Source: Phycisphaerae bacterium (lineage in GTDB: Bacteria > Planctomycetota > Phycisphaerae > UBA1845 > Fen-1342). From it: a DNA stretch of 64,000 nt. Both the position numbers and the translations under genes were made by a program. Shown piece by piece: positions 37,272 through 47,836 of the stretch; position 1 is the first letter of the stretch; each line of letters begins with the position of its first letter. Where the stretch lies: NCBI GenBank assembly GCA_028279405.1, contig JANQNU010000043.1, forward strand, positions 1 through 64,000, given 5' to 3'. The notes under the pieces were generated by a model that ran no database searches, was not told the origin of the DNA, and was given only the letters and a program-made list of their open reading frames with translations.

Positions 37272-37553
37272 CTAGCGCCGGATCGGCTGGTCCACGGCGC
37301 GATTACCGCCGTGCGGACGCGGCGCGCGAGGCTTCTTGTTGTTCCGCAACTGATCGCGCTCCTGCATCTGCCTGATGGCGCGATTCGCGTCACGGTCGGT
37401 CATCTCGTCGGCCGCCTTGCCGTGCGTCGAAGCATCCTCCGACTCCGCCGTAGCTGGCCGCGCCGAATCGCGTTTCTCGGTCCGGCAACCACCACACGCC
37501 AGGGTGAACAGCGCGGTGCCCACAGCGAGAACCAACCAGATTTCACGTCTCAT
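37272..37553 (-). CDS. Small lipoprotein
   Basis: 93 aa with a signal ending TLACGGC (lipidation Cys20 or Cys23). The mature part is charged and hydrophilic (TDRDANRAIRQMQERDQLRNN) with a basic, Pro-rich end (KKPRAPRPHGG). Located just after the oxidase operon on the same strand. No known family. Confidence 0.6.
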   Translation of the reverse strand: MRREIWLVLAVGTALFTLACGGCRTEKRDSARPATAESEDASTHGKAADEMTDRDANRAIRQMQERDQLRNNKKPRAPRPHGGNRAVDQPIRR

Positions 37554-37607
37554 TCGTCCGATCCTCCAACAAACCCGTACTCAGATTCTAGGGTCGCCGG
37601 TCAATGA

Positions 37608-38231
37608 TCACCGCAAAAACAGAACGATGAACAGCACGATCCACACGCCGTCGAGAAAATGCCAGTATAGGCTGCAAAGCCAGACGCCGACGTAGTCTCG
37701 CGACGAGTACCGGCGCCGAAACGCGTTCAACGTAACGACGGAAAGACCCGCCAACCCCCCAATCACGTGCATCGCGTGCAACCCGGTGAGCACATAGAAC
37801 GAAAGCAACAGCAACGGGGCGGCCTCGACGTTCCTCTCGTCATAACCCTGCTCGAGCCAGCCGTAGGTCTGCAACGCCAGGAAAACGAGCCCCAACACAA
37901 ACGTGACGATCATCGCCTGCTGCAAACGACGACGACGATCCTGTCGTGCTGCCAGCAACGCGGCGTGCATCGTGCCGCTGCTGGCAATCATCACCGCAGT
38001 GCTCAGTGCGAACACCACCGGCATTCCGGACTGCCGTGGCTCGACGGAACGGTGCTCCACAACCAAGTGCAACACGATCGTCGCCGCAAAGAGAACCCCC
38101 AGCGAGATCAGAAACAGGACCATCCCATGCGTTCCCGACGCACGGCGCTCCCGTGGATCCCCGTCTCCAAACGCCCCGTAATCACCCCACCAGCCGTGGC
38201 GACCCTTCGAAATCAACGCGAACGGAAACAT
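37608..38231 (-). CDS. Second cytochrome c oxidase subunit III-like protein
   Basis: 207 aa with about five hydrophobic segments. The end HVIGGLAGLSVVTLNAFRRRY...WLCSLYWHFLDGVWIVLF matches the last helices of subunit III (the WHF.D..W pattern). It lacks the first two helices of the long form. It is the last gene of the respiratory cluster, 17 bp after subunit IV, and shorter than the main subunit III at 38639, so it may be a paralogue used as an additional or alternative subunit. Confidence 0.75.
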   Translation of the reverse strand: MFPFALISKGRHGWWGDYGAFGDGDPRERRASGTHGMVLFLISLGVLFAATIVLHLVVEHRSVEPRQSGMPVVFALSTAVMIASSGTMHAALLAARQDRRRRLQQAMIVTFVLGLVFLALQTYGWLEQGYDERNVEAAPLLLLSFYVLTGLHAMHVIGGLAGLSVVTLNAFRRRYSSRDYVGVWLCSLYWHFLDGVWIVLFIVLFLR

Positions 38232-38247
38232 CTGCCGGCACTGGCAC

Positions 38248-38619
38248 CTATTGGCGATCCACCATCGCCGGCGCTTGTCGATCGATGATATCAGGCTGAT
38301 ACGCGTGCGTGTCCATCATCGCAAACGCGATGAACAGACTGACGAACAACACGGACGCCACCAGAACGATGCCGTTGAACGGTTTGTCCCAGCGCAGGTG
38401 CATGAAGAACAAGGCAACCAGGCTCGCCTTGGCCGACGCAATCAACATCGCGATCAGGATATTCAACTTGCCGAGATCGATCTCCTTCGCCGTCCAGACC
38501 GTGATGCCCGTCAGGAACAGCAGCGCGATCAGCACGCCGAACAGCAACCCCGTGGGAACTTGGTGCCCGAGGCCGTGATGGTCGTCGCCGTGTGAGGTCG
38601 CCGAATGATGGTCACTCAT
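38248..38619 (-). CDS. Cytochrome c oxidase subunit IV-type protein (CtaF/CoxD-like)
   Basis: 123 aa. A His-rich N-terminus (SDHHSATSHGDDHHGLGH) then three membrane segments with FLTGITVWTAKEIDLGKLNILIAMLIASAKASLVALFFMHLRW, the prokaryotic subunit IV signature ending in the FFMHLRW motif. It lies between the two subunit III genes. Confidence 0.85.
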   Translation of the reverse strand: MSDHHSATSHGDDHHGLGHQVPTGLLFGVLIALLFLTGITVWTAKEIDLGKLNILIAMLIASAKASLVALFFMHLRWDKPFNGIVLVASVLFVSLFIAFAMMDTHAYQPDIIDRQAPAMVDRQ

Positions 38620-38638
38620 CAGGAGGACTCCGCAAACG

Positions 38639-39643
38639 TCAAATCAGATAGAACAAGGGAAACAAGTAGATCCAGATCAGGTCGACCAAGTGCCAGTAAA
38701 GCCCGCCGAGATCGACCGGCTCGAAGTATCCGGGACCAAAATCGCCACGCAACGCCCGAACGAACAACCAGCCGATTACCGCCATCCCGATCAGCACGTG
38801 GATCCCGTGCAGCCCGGTCATGCAGAAATAGATGCTGAAGAAGAGATGCACATTGCGCACCTCCTCGGCCGAAAGCTTCGTCTCGCTCGTCGGCGGAGCC
38901 GACGCCGCCAGACCGCCCGGCGCCTCAGCTGCCAGCAGCACTTTCGAAGGCTCGTAGCCCAGCTCCGTCAGCCGCTCGGCCGAGAGCCCTGCCAGCGCAG
39001 CCGGCGGACGAACCTCCTGCGGCGCAAGCTCACCGGCCGAATCAGCCACCGATTCTTCACCGTGCGCTGAATCCGCCGCGTGGCCATCGCCGTGCGAATC
39101 GGCCGCACCGGCCTCCGCATGCGCCGCGTCGGCGGTTTCGGCATGCTCCCCGTCAGCATGATCAGCTGCATGCCCTTCCTCGTGGTGCGTCGGATTGTAG
39201 CTTCCGCCCCAGTAATACCCATGGGAGAACTTCTCGGTGTACTCCACACTCTTGATGCCCATGAAGCCGATACCGCCCAGGAAGGTAATTCCCAACCCGA
39301 GCAGCAGTCCCTGCCGGTTGCCCCGCTGGGCACAGCCAACCGCCCAGGCCATCGTGAAACTGCTGACCAGCAGGACGATCGTGTTGATTCCGCCCAGCTT
39401 CCAATCCAGCTTCTGGGCGCCGTAGACGAACACCTCGGGATGATTGCTGCGCCAGATCGCATACCAGCAGAATAGGCCGCCGAAGAGCAGCACTTCCGTC
39501 GCCAGGAAGAGCCACATCCCGAGCTTGCCGCACTCGAACTGCTGCTCCATCGTGTCGAAGTGATGCGCCAGATTCGGGTCATGATGCCCGTGAGGGCCCT
39601 CGTGTCCCGCCGATGCGCCACTCGTTTGTACGGCATCCGCCAT
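38639..39643 (-). CDS. Cytochrome c oxidase subunit III with His/Ala-rich insertion
   Basis: 334 aa. N-terminal helices (LGMWLFLATEVLLFGGLFC) and the C-terminal HGIHVLIGMAVIGWLFVRA, YWHLVDLIWIYLFPLFYL are those of subunit III. Between them, at about 152-260, is an inserted segment of over 100 residues rich in His, Asp, Glu and Ala. It is not part of the usual fold and is probably exposed between two membrane helices. Subunit III stabilises proton-pumping oxidases. Confidence 0.9.
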   Translation of the reverse strand: MADAVQTSGASAGHEGPHGHHDPNLAHHFDTMEQQFECGKLGMWLFLATEVLLFGGLFCWYAIWRSNHPEVFVYGAQKLDWKLGGINTIVLLVSSFTMAWAVGCAQRGNRQGLLLGLGITFLGGIGFMGIKSVEYTEKFSHGYYWGGSYNPTHHEEGHAADHADGEHAETADAAHAEAGAADSHGDGHAADSAHGEESVADSAGELAPQEVRPPAALAGLSAERLTELGYEPSKVLLAAEAPGGLAASAPPTSETKLSAEEVRNVHLFFSIYFCMTGLHGIHVLIGMAVIGWLFVRALRGDFGPGYFEPVDLGGLYWHLVDLIWIYLFPLFYLI

Positions 39644-39784
39644 CGCTTGCTTCCCGTTTCAGTATCGCAGGCCGCTTGATCGGCCTCGAAGACCGCCGCG
39701 ACACCGGATCGCCGCGTCCCTATGCACCCTCAACACTACGACGCCAGCCCGGCTACGCCGAACGACATCCAGCCAAACCGCGCG

Positions 39785-41482
<1,698 letters not shown>

Positions 41483-41503
41483 TCACCCGTCTCCTCAATC
41501 AGA

Positions 41504-42565
41504 CTATTTACTCGCCAACGTCCGTAGATAGGCGATCAGCATGTCAATTTCACGATCCTTGATCCGGCCCTGATAGGGCGTCATCACATTCCCATAGCCC
41601 TTCACCAGCTTGGCACCCGGATTCAGGATCGACTCGCGCACGTAATTCTCATCCACCTTCACCGAAGACCCGTCCGCGAGCTCCTCGGTACGCCCCCATA
41701 TCCCCTGGAACGTCGGCCCCGTGTTGGCCTTGCCGTCCACCGTATGACAGCTTACACAGCCTTTCTTCGTGTAAAGCCGCTCACCCATCACCGCCGGCGG
41801 CATCAGCCCGACATACTCCGGATGGGCCGTGATGAACGCCTGCGGGTCCGCAACATACTCCTGATAATGCTCCGGCGTCATCCCGATCAACGGGTCGGCG
41901 TTCTCCAGCCATTCCGGAAAATCTTCCTTCGGCAGCACGATCACGTTCCGATTCATGTTCGAGTGATCCTTGCCGCAGTATTCCGTACAGAACAACCGAT
42001 GCGGCTTGTTCTCCGGCGTCGGCTCCGGCGCCTCGAACCACACCATCGTGTAACGCCCCGGAACCACGTCCTGCTTCACCCGAAAATTCGGAATGTACAA
42101 GCTGTGCAAGACGTCCGCCGACTGCATCACCAGCTTGATCGGAACGCCTGCGGGAACCGTCAGGTCCTCGGTCTCCGTCCCGTTCGGGTACGTGAAAGCC
42201 CAACTCCACTGCTGCGCATTGACGTTGATCACGTACGCGTCTTCCGGCGGCACCCGCATGTCCACGAACACCCGGAATCCCCAGACGAACATCAACACCA
42301 GCAAGAGCGAGGGAAAGACGCTCCACAGCAATTCCAGCCGCGTGTTATGCGTCACGTTACTGGTCGGATCCATCCGCTGCGGCGTTCGGCGATACACCAC
42401 CATGAACCAAACCATCAACCCCACGATCAACGCAAAGAAAACCGCGCAGATCACGAAGATGAAGTAAAACAGCGAATCGACCGACGCAGACACCGTCGAT
42501 CCCTGCTTCGGCATCATGAACGTACCGTCAAACTGCGCCAGCGTCGTGAATGCTCTCGACATCAC
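41504..42565 (-). CDS. caa3-type cytochrome c oxidase subunit II with fused cytochrome c
   Basis: 353 aa. Two N-terminal membrane helices (residues about 32-58 and 82-103), a CuA domain with the CTEYCGKDHSNM motif (193-204), then a cytochrome c domain with CVSCH (270-274) and a later Met ligand. The fused cytochrome c defines the caa3 form and lets complex III hand electrons over directly. Start overlaps the SCO stop (ATGA). Confidence 0.95.
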   Translation of the reverse strand: MMSRAFTTLAQFDGTFMMPKQGSTVSASVDSLFYFIFVICAVFFALIVGLMVWFMVVYRRTPQRMDPTSNVTHNTRLELLWSVFPSLLLVLMFVWGFRVFVDMRVPPEDAYVINVNAQQWSWAFTYPNGTETEDLTVPAGVPIKLVMQSADVLHSLYIPNFRVKQDVVPGRYTMVWFEAPEPTPENKPHRLFCTEYCGKDHSNMNRNVIVLPKEDFPEWLENADPLIGMTPEHYQEYVADPQAFITAHPEYVGLMPPAVMGERLYTKKGCVSCHTVDGKANTGPTFQGIWGRTEELADGSSVKVDENYVRESILNPGAKLVKGYGNVMTPYQGRIKDREIDMLIAYLRTLASK

Positions 42566-43479
42566 CCTTCGGGCCCTCGTGAAGAATCCAAACCACTCGC
42601 CACGGCCCCGCGGCGCGTCGCACGCCGACGATGCTCGATCAGCCAGAAACCACCCAGCACCAGACCCAACACCCCCAGGGTCAACGCACCACCCAACTGC
42701 ATGATGTTCCGCGCCACCGGCGCATAGTCACCACGCGACGGATCGTAGTGATAACACCACAGGAACAACTGGTCGAACAGCGACCCGACCTTGCCCTGCG
42801 ACGCCTCCACCAGCGACATCCGCACCAGCTCGGACTCGTTGTTGAAACTGAAATACCGCGACACGCGCCCGGTCGGCGTACAGACGATCGTCGCCGCCGA
42901 GTGCGCCCACTCCTGCTCATCCTCGTTCCAACGATACGAAAAACCGACCGACTCCGTCAGCGGCTTGATGTTGTCCAGCGTACCCACCAGAAAATGCCAA
43001 CCAGCCGACGCCGACGGATCACCCAGCGCGTCCAGCGCGTTATCCTTCTTTAACTTCGCCGCCCGCGGCCGATCCAACGGGTCGAAACTGATCGTCAGAA
43101 TCTCGAAGTCCTCGCCGACTTTGGCCTTCATATCCTTCAACGTGCCCACCAAGTCCTGGTACTGCAACTCGCACAGCATCGGACACGTGAAGTAGTTGAG
43201 CGTAACGATGATCGGCTTCTCGCCATTGAAATAGTCACCCAACCGCACGTCGCGCCCCGTCGAGTCGCGAAACGCAAGGTTGAGCGGAATCTGTGCGTCA
43301 AGCCGCTGCTCGATGCCGACATCTTCCAGCGACTTCGGTACCTCGTCCGCCTTGACCAGATTCTGCCCGTGCACCGCCGGCGCGGCCATCAGCGCCGCCA
43401 CCAGCGCCGCCATGCCCCAACGCAGACACCAAGCCCCCCGCCCCAGTGATTCGCCCAAATGATGATGAATGCTGCTCAT
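42562..43479 (-). CDS. SCO1/SenC copper chaperone
   Basis: 305 aa. A signal/anchor near the N-terminus, a thioredoxin-like SCO domain with TCPMLC (copper CxxxC) and the later His ligand region, and a C-terminal membrane helix (ALTLGVLGLVLGGFWLIEH). SCO proteins insert copper into CuA of subunit II, encoded immediately downstream. Overlaps both neighbours by 4 bp. Confidence 0.92.
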   Translation of the reverse strand: MSSIHHHLGESLGRGAWCLRWGMAALVAALMAAPAVHGQNLVKADEVPKSLEDVGIEQRLDAQIPLNLAFRDSTGRDVRLGDYFNGEKPIIVTLNYFTCPMLCELQYQDLVGTLKDMKAKVGEDFEILTISFDPLDRPRAAKLKKDNALDALGDPSASAGWHFLVGTLDNIKPLTESVGFSYRWNEDEQEWAHSAATIVCTPTGRVSRYFSFNNESELVRMSLVEASQGKVGSLFDQLFLWCYHYDPSRGDYAPVARNIMQLGGALTLGVLGLVLGGFWLIEHRRRATRRGAVASGLDSSRGPEG

Positions 43480-43808
43480 TGCTTCGATTGTAGTTCCCGC
43501 ACAGTGGCTTCCATCGCCACGTCGATCGGAATCTTCACCGCACCGGTCTCCGCGTCCTGACCGTACTCCTCGAGCCAGCCCTGCTGCGCCCGCTCAAGCT
43601 CGACGCGCGGCGTGTACGCCTGGTTTTCCCGTTTGACGACATCCTCGCCACGCTGCGCGACATACCAGACCGCCTCCAGCGCAATCACGATCGCAACGAC
43701 AATCAACGTACCTACCACTCCGACGAAGACCGTCGAGCCGGCCGCAGGATCCGCCGTCTGCCCCCCCATTTGCTCAGAATCGGCATGTGCGTCGTGATGT
43801 CCAGACAC
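43476..43808 (-). CDS. Small membrane protein of the ACIII cluster
   Basis: 110 aa. A His/Asp-rich start (SGHHDAHADSEQ) precedes one membrane helix (about 27-50), then a soluble C-terminus with ENQAYTPRVELERAQQ. It sits in the operon between ActF and SCO, overlapping SCO by 4 bp. Possibly an assembly factor or accessory subunit of the supercomplex; no family recognised. Confidence 0.65.
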   Translation of the reverse strand: MSGHHDAHADSEQMGGQTADPAAGSTVFVGVVGTLIVVAIVIALEAVWYVAQRGEDVVKRENQAYTPRVELERAQQGWLEEYGQDAETGAVKIPIDVAMEATVRELQSKQ

Positions 43809-43816
43809 GATTCACC

Positions 43817-45106
43817 TCAGAAGTTATGAAACGCCAACGCTTCGTTGAGCCGCGGATCGCGCAGCGGCACAAGCGAGTGGTTCGCCGCGAATTTCACCAC
43901 GAATGAAAGATAGATCCCGGCGATACCGATCACCGCGGGAATGTCCGTCACCAGATGCAACAGACCCGAGTGCAAGGGACCGGCGCCGCCAGTCTGCAGC
44001 CAACCGTTCGCATCGGGTGCCACGATGTAATAAAGGTCGACAAAATGCGCCACCAGCATCCAGAGTGCGCCAAACACCAGCAGCTTCGGATGACGTTTCG
44101 GGAAACGCGAAATCAGCGCCAGAAACGGAATCACGAAATGACCGAACAGCAGCAACAGGCTGACGAAGATCCACCAGCCAGTGGATTGCCGCGCCTGATA
44201 CCAATATGTCTCTTCCGGAATGTTCGCGTACCAGATCAGCATGTACTGCGAAAACGCGATGTACGCCCAAAACACCACGAACGCGAACAGGAACTTGCCG
44301 ACATCGTGATAATGTTCTGTATTGATGGCACTCGCCAGCCGACCGTTCCGTTGGACGTAGACCATCATCAACGTCAACACCGAGAAGAATCCGACCATGC
44401 CACCCGCGAAGAAGTACACGCCGAAGATCGTGCTGAACCAGTGCGGCGTCAGCGACATCAGCAAGTCGAACGCAAAGAACGTCGCCGTGATCGCAAAGAG
44501 CAGCGTCCCAGGCGCACTCAGCCGCTGCATCTCAGTCGTCAACAACTCGGCACCAGTGTTGTCCTGTTCCACCGAACGGACATAGAAATACCGTGCGAGC
44601 CACGACCAGATCGCGAAATACAGAACCATGCGAATCGTAAAGAACGTCGGATTCAGATAACCGGCCTTCTGCACCAACAGTCCGGTCTGATCATCCCATG
44701 CGTCGATATCCGTCCAAGGATAGACGTCCTCCATCCCCAGCCAGACCGGAATCAACACCGGCAGCGCGAGAATGCCCAGCCACGGGATCGCCGCACAGAC
44801 GACCTCGGCCAGGCGCCGGACCGTCACACTCCAGCCCGCACGCGTCAAATGCTGCAACAGAACGAAGATCAACGCCCCCAGCGCGATGCTGGAAACGTAC
44901 CCGATCGCGAGAATATACGATCGAAAGAACTGGCTCAGCCCAGCTTCGAAACCCGCGCTCCCGGTGAAGCCCAGGATCAACCCGGCAATCACGGCCAGCG
45001 CCAACGCCCCGCCACCAACAACCTGCGCCTTCAGCGCCAGCGCTGGTCCCAGCTCCTCGAGCCGTCGGTTCTCGTGCGACAGGTCAGTCGTTCCCGCGTT
45101 TGCCAC
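43817..45106 (-). CDS. actF: Alternative complex III subunit ActF (NrfD-like paralogue of ActC)
   Basis: 429 aa from a GTG at 45106, with GGAG 7 nt upstream; the longer frame upstream is antisense-like and overlaps ActDE. About ten membrane segments. The ActF/ActC type is an integral quinol-binding subunit of the complex. Blocks include IFGVYFFAGGMVGFFSVLTLMMV and WYANIPEETYWYQ. It overlaps the ActDE stop by 23 bp, so translation is coupled. By family knowledge it takes part in the quinol site and proton path. Confidence 0.9.
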   Translation of the reverse strand: MANAGTTDLSHENRRLEELGPALALKAQVVGGGALALAVIAGLILGFTGSAGFEAGLSQFFRSYILAIGYVSSIALGALIFVLLQHLTRAGWSVTVRRLAEVVCAAIPWLGILALPVLIPVWLGMEDVYPWTDIDAWDDQTGLLVQKAGYLNPTFFTIRMVLYFAIWSWLARYFYVRSVEQDNTGAELLTTEMQRLSAPGTLLFAITATFFAFDLLMSLTPHWFSTIFGVYFFAGGMVGFFSVLTLMMVYVQRNGRLASAINTEHYHDVGKFLFAFVVFWAYIAFSQYMLIWYANIPEETYWYQARQSTGWWIFVSLLLLFGHFVIPFLALISRFPKRHPKLLVFGALWMLVAHFVDLYYIVAPDANGWLQTGGAGPLHSGLLHLVTDIPAVIGIAGIYLSFVVKFAANHSLVPLRDPRLNEALAFHNF

Positions 45107-46415
45107 TTCGTCTCTCCAACTCCTGCCGAGCGGCCGCCGGCACTTCGTTCCAATCCGCCTGCGACGCCTTCTGCAACGCCCGGATGTACGCCACGATCGC
45201 CCAGCGATCGTCCGGCTCGATCTGGTCACGGTACGGCGGCATCGTACGAATACCATTGGTGATCGAATTGAACAGATGTCCCACCGCCCGATCGCGAACC
45301 GATTGATCGTGCAGCGACGTCGGCTGTACCCAGCCGGCCCAGCCCTCGCGCCCGCCGTCCGGATTCCGCGCCGGTACCGCACCATTGCCGCGACCATCCA
45401 GACCGTGACACGGTGCACAGAAAATCCCGAACTGGCGCCGGCCGCGCTCCATGAACGCCGACGTCACCCGCAATGACTCCGGAAAGACCGTCGCCCACTG
45501 ATCATCGACCAGGCCTTCGAGCCGATGCCGATCCGTCCCGAGCGCATCCAGGTCCCCGCGAGCCACCGTTCCGACCACCGTCGGCCGCATCGCCCGCTCA
45601 TCCGCGAAGGCCGCATTCTGCATCTGACCCTTGTAGCGCGGCTGGTTGTCCATGTCCTGCCAGATGTGAATCCGCGGCTCCGTCGATTTCGAGACGCGTG
45701 CCTTCGCTATCACCACCAGCGGAATCAACGTCACGCACGCGAAGATCACGCCGGCCGCCATCAACCAACGTGGCATACCCGGCTGCACCACCGGCTCCTC
45801 GACCCGCATCACATCCGAGCCGCCGAGCTCGGCCAGCAGACCACCCGTCGTCGACTCGTCGAAAATCGGATCGGATGCGTCCACGGACACGAAGAAGTGA
45901 TCATCGGTCACCCGCTGAAACGCGCGCGACCGAAACAGGCTGCGATGAAACGTCGGCAACCCATTCAGCGCGAGCATCCCGAAGACCGCCGCCAGCGCAG
46001 AAAAGAGCACCGTCAACTCAAAAATGACCGGGATGTTCGCCGGAAAGCTGTAGAACGGCTTGCCCGAAATCAGATAGTCGTACCCCTGCAGGTTCGTCGG
46101 CAGGAAAGTGAAGTTCCGCGCGTCCGTCGCATTGGTCCAATACTGCAGGAAGATACCCGACAGCGCTCCGGTCAGCCCGGCCACGAATACGATCCACGGC
46201 AATATCGTCGGCCGTACCCCCATCGCGGTATCCAAGCCGTGAATCGGATACGGCGTGTGCACATCCCACCGCGTATACCCGGCTTCCTTCATCCGCGCGG
46301 CGGCGCCCATCAACGGCCCGGGCTCCTCGAACGACACCAGCATTCCCGCCAGCCGCGTCTCGGAATCCGACCGCGTGCGCGCCGGCGCTGAAGGGGCTGC
46401 CACCGTCTGGCTCAT
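45084..46415 (-). CDS. ActD-ActE fusion: membrane subunit plus cytochrome c
   Basis: 443 aa. Residues 1-205 are ActD (DUF3341): [38 protein letters not shown], two membrane helices (about 73-92, 128-148). Residues about 210-443 are ActE: a membrane anchor (about 217-237) and a monohaem cytochrome c with CAPCH (333-337) and a Met ligand near [10 protein letters not shown]. These are separate genes in many organisms; here they form one frame without a stop. Overlaps ActC by 4 bp. Confidence 0.92.
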   Translation of the reverse strand: MSQTVAAPSAPARTRSDSETRLAGMLVSFEEPGPLMGAAARMKEAGYTRWDVHTPYPIHGLDTAMGVRPTILPWIVFVAGLTGALSGIFLQYWTNATDARNFTFLPTNLQGYDYLISGKPFYSFPANIPVIFELTVLFSALAAVFGMLALNGLPTFHRSLFRSRAFQRVTDDHFFVSVDASDPIFDESTTGGLLAELGGSDVMRVEEPVVQPGMPRWLMAAGVIFACVTLIPLVVIAKARVSKSTEPRIHIWQDMDNQPRYKGQMQNAAFADERAMRPTVVGTVARGDLDALGTDRHRLEGLVDDQWATVFPESLRVTSAFMERGRRQFGIFCAPCHGLDGRGNGAVPARNPDGGREGWAGWVQPTSLHDQSVRDRAVGHLFNSITNGIRTMPPYRDQIEPDDRWAIVAYIRALQKASQADWNEVPAAARQELERRSGKRGND

Positions 46416-47833
46416 GCTGCACCTCCCGCATGTCCGTCACCGTGTGCCGACCGCTTGAGCGTATGCGGCATCACCGCCTTGACCTCCGCCATCGCTACCA
46501 TCGGCAGGTAACGGCAGAACAACAGGAAGAACGTGAAGAACAACCCGAACGACCCGACCAGCATCGCCGCATCCACCCAAGTCGGGACGTAGGGCCCCCA
46601 GCTCGACGGCAGGAAGTCCGAACTCAGCGACGTCACCACAATCACGTATCGCTCAAACCACATCCCGACGTTCACCAGCAAACTGATGATGAACATCGCC
46701 GGTATGCTCGTACGAATCTTCCTGAACCAGAAGAGCTGCGGCACGAACGCGTTACAACTGAACATGATCCAGTAGGCCCAGGCGTATGGCCCGAACGCCC
46801 GGCTGATGAACGCGAAGCGCTCCTCCGGGATCGCACCGTACCAGGCAATGAAGAACTCGATCGAGTACGCATACCCCACGATCGAGCCGGTCGCGAGAAT
46901 GATCTTGTTCATGTTATCGAGGTGCCGCATCGTGATGATGTGCTTGAGGCCGAACAGCTCCCGCGCCGGCACCGCCAAGGTCACCACCATCCCGAAGCCA
47001 CTGAAGATCGCTCCGGCAACGAAGTAGGGCGGGAAGATCGTCGTATGCCACCCGGGCAGCTGAGCCACCGCGAAGTCGAAACTGACGACCGAGTGCACGC
47101 TCAGCACCAGCGGTGTCGCCAGCGCCGCCAAAATCAAATAGGCCCGCTCGTAACGGTGCCAATGACGCATCGAACCGTTCCAGCCCAATGCGAAGATTCC
47201 GTAGACAATCTGCTTCACCCGGGTCTTGGCCCGGTCACGAAACGTCGCGAGATCCGGTATCAACCCGACATACCAGAAGAGCAGTGACACCGTGAAGTAG
47301 GTGCCGACCGCAAACACGTCCCACAACAACGGGCTGCGAAACTGCGGCCACATCGCCATCTGGTTCGGCAACGGGAACATCCAGTAGGCCAGCCAGGCCC
47401 GACCGACGTGAATCCCCGGGAACATTCCCGCGCAAATAACCGCAAAGATCGTCATTGCCTCGGCAAACCGGTTGATCCCCGTCCGCCAATGCTGACGAAA
47501 GAGAAACAGAATCGCCGAGATCAACGTGCCGGCGTGACCGATACCAACCCAGAAAACGAAGTTGATGATCGCGAAGCCCCACGCCACCGGGTTGTTGACA
47601 CCCCAGACGCCGACGCCGGTCATGATCAGATACCCGATCAGCCCGCCGAGCATGATCGTCAGCCCGGCCGAGATGGTAAACGCGACGTACCACGCCAACG
47701 GGGCCCGCGGCGCCTCGGCGACGCGACTCACCGTTTCCGTCAGCGTCCCGAGGTCATGGTCCCCGGTGACGAGCGGCGCGCGATGTCGCGGATCATCCTG
47801 CGTGTTGTCAATCTCGAGCGGAATCGTCGCCAT
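46412..47833 (-). CDS. actC: Alternative complex III subunit ActC (NrfD-like)
   Basis: 473 aa, ten membrane segments; NrfD/PsrC type. Blocks such as [38 protein letters not shown] and [12 protein letters not shown] match ActC; the quinol-binding site sits on the periplasmic side by family knowledge. It starts right after ActB (4-bp gap) and overlaps ActDE by 4 bp. Confidence 0.95.
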   Translation of the reverse strand: MATIPLEIDNTQDDPRHRAPLVTGDHDLGTLTETVSRVAEAPRAPLAWYVAFTISAGLTIMLGGLIGYLIMTGVGVWGVNNPVAWGFAIINFVFWVGIGHAGTLISAILFLFRQHWRTGINRFAEAMTIFAVICAGMFPGIHVGRAWLAYWMFPLPNQMAMWPQFRSPLLWDVFAVGTYFTVSLLFWYVGLIPDLATFRDRAKTRVKQIVYGIFALGWNGSMRHWHRYERAYLILAALATPLVLSVHSVVSFDFAVAQLPGWHTTIFPPYFVAGAIFSGFGMVVTLAVPARELFGLKHIITMRHLDNMNKIILATGSIVGYAYSIEFFIAWYGAIPEERFAFISRAFGPYAWAYWIMFSCNAFVPQLFWFRKIRTSIPAMFIISLLVNVGMWFERYVIVVTSLSSDFLPSSWGPYVPTWVDAAMLVGSFGLFFTFFLLFCRYLPMVAMAEVKAVMPHTLKRSAHGDGHAGGAA

Positions 47834-47836
47834 TAC

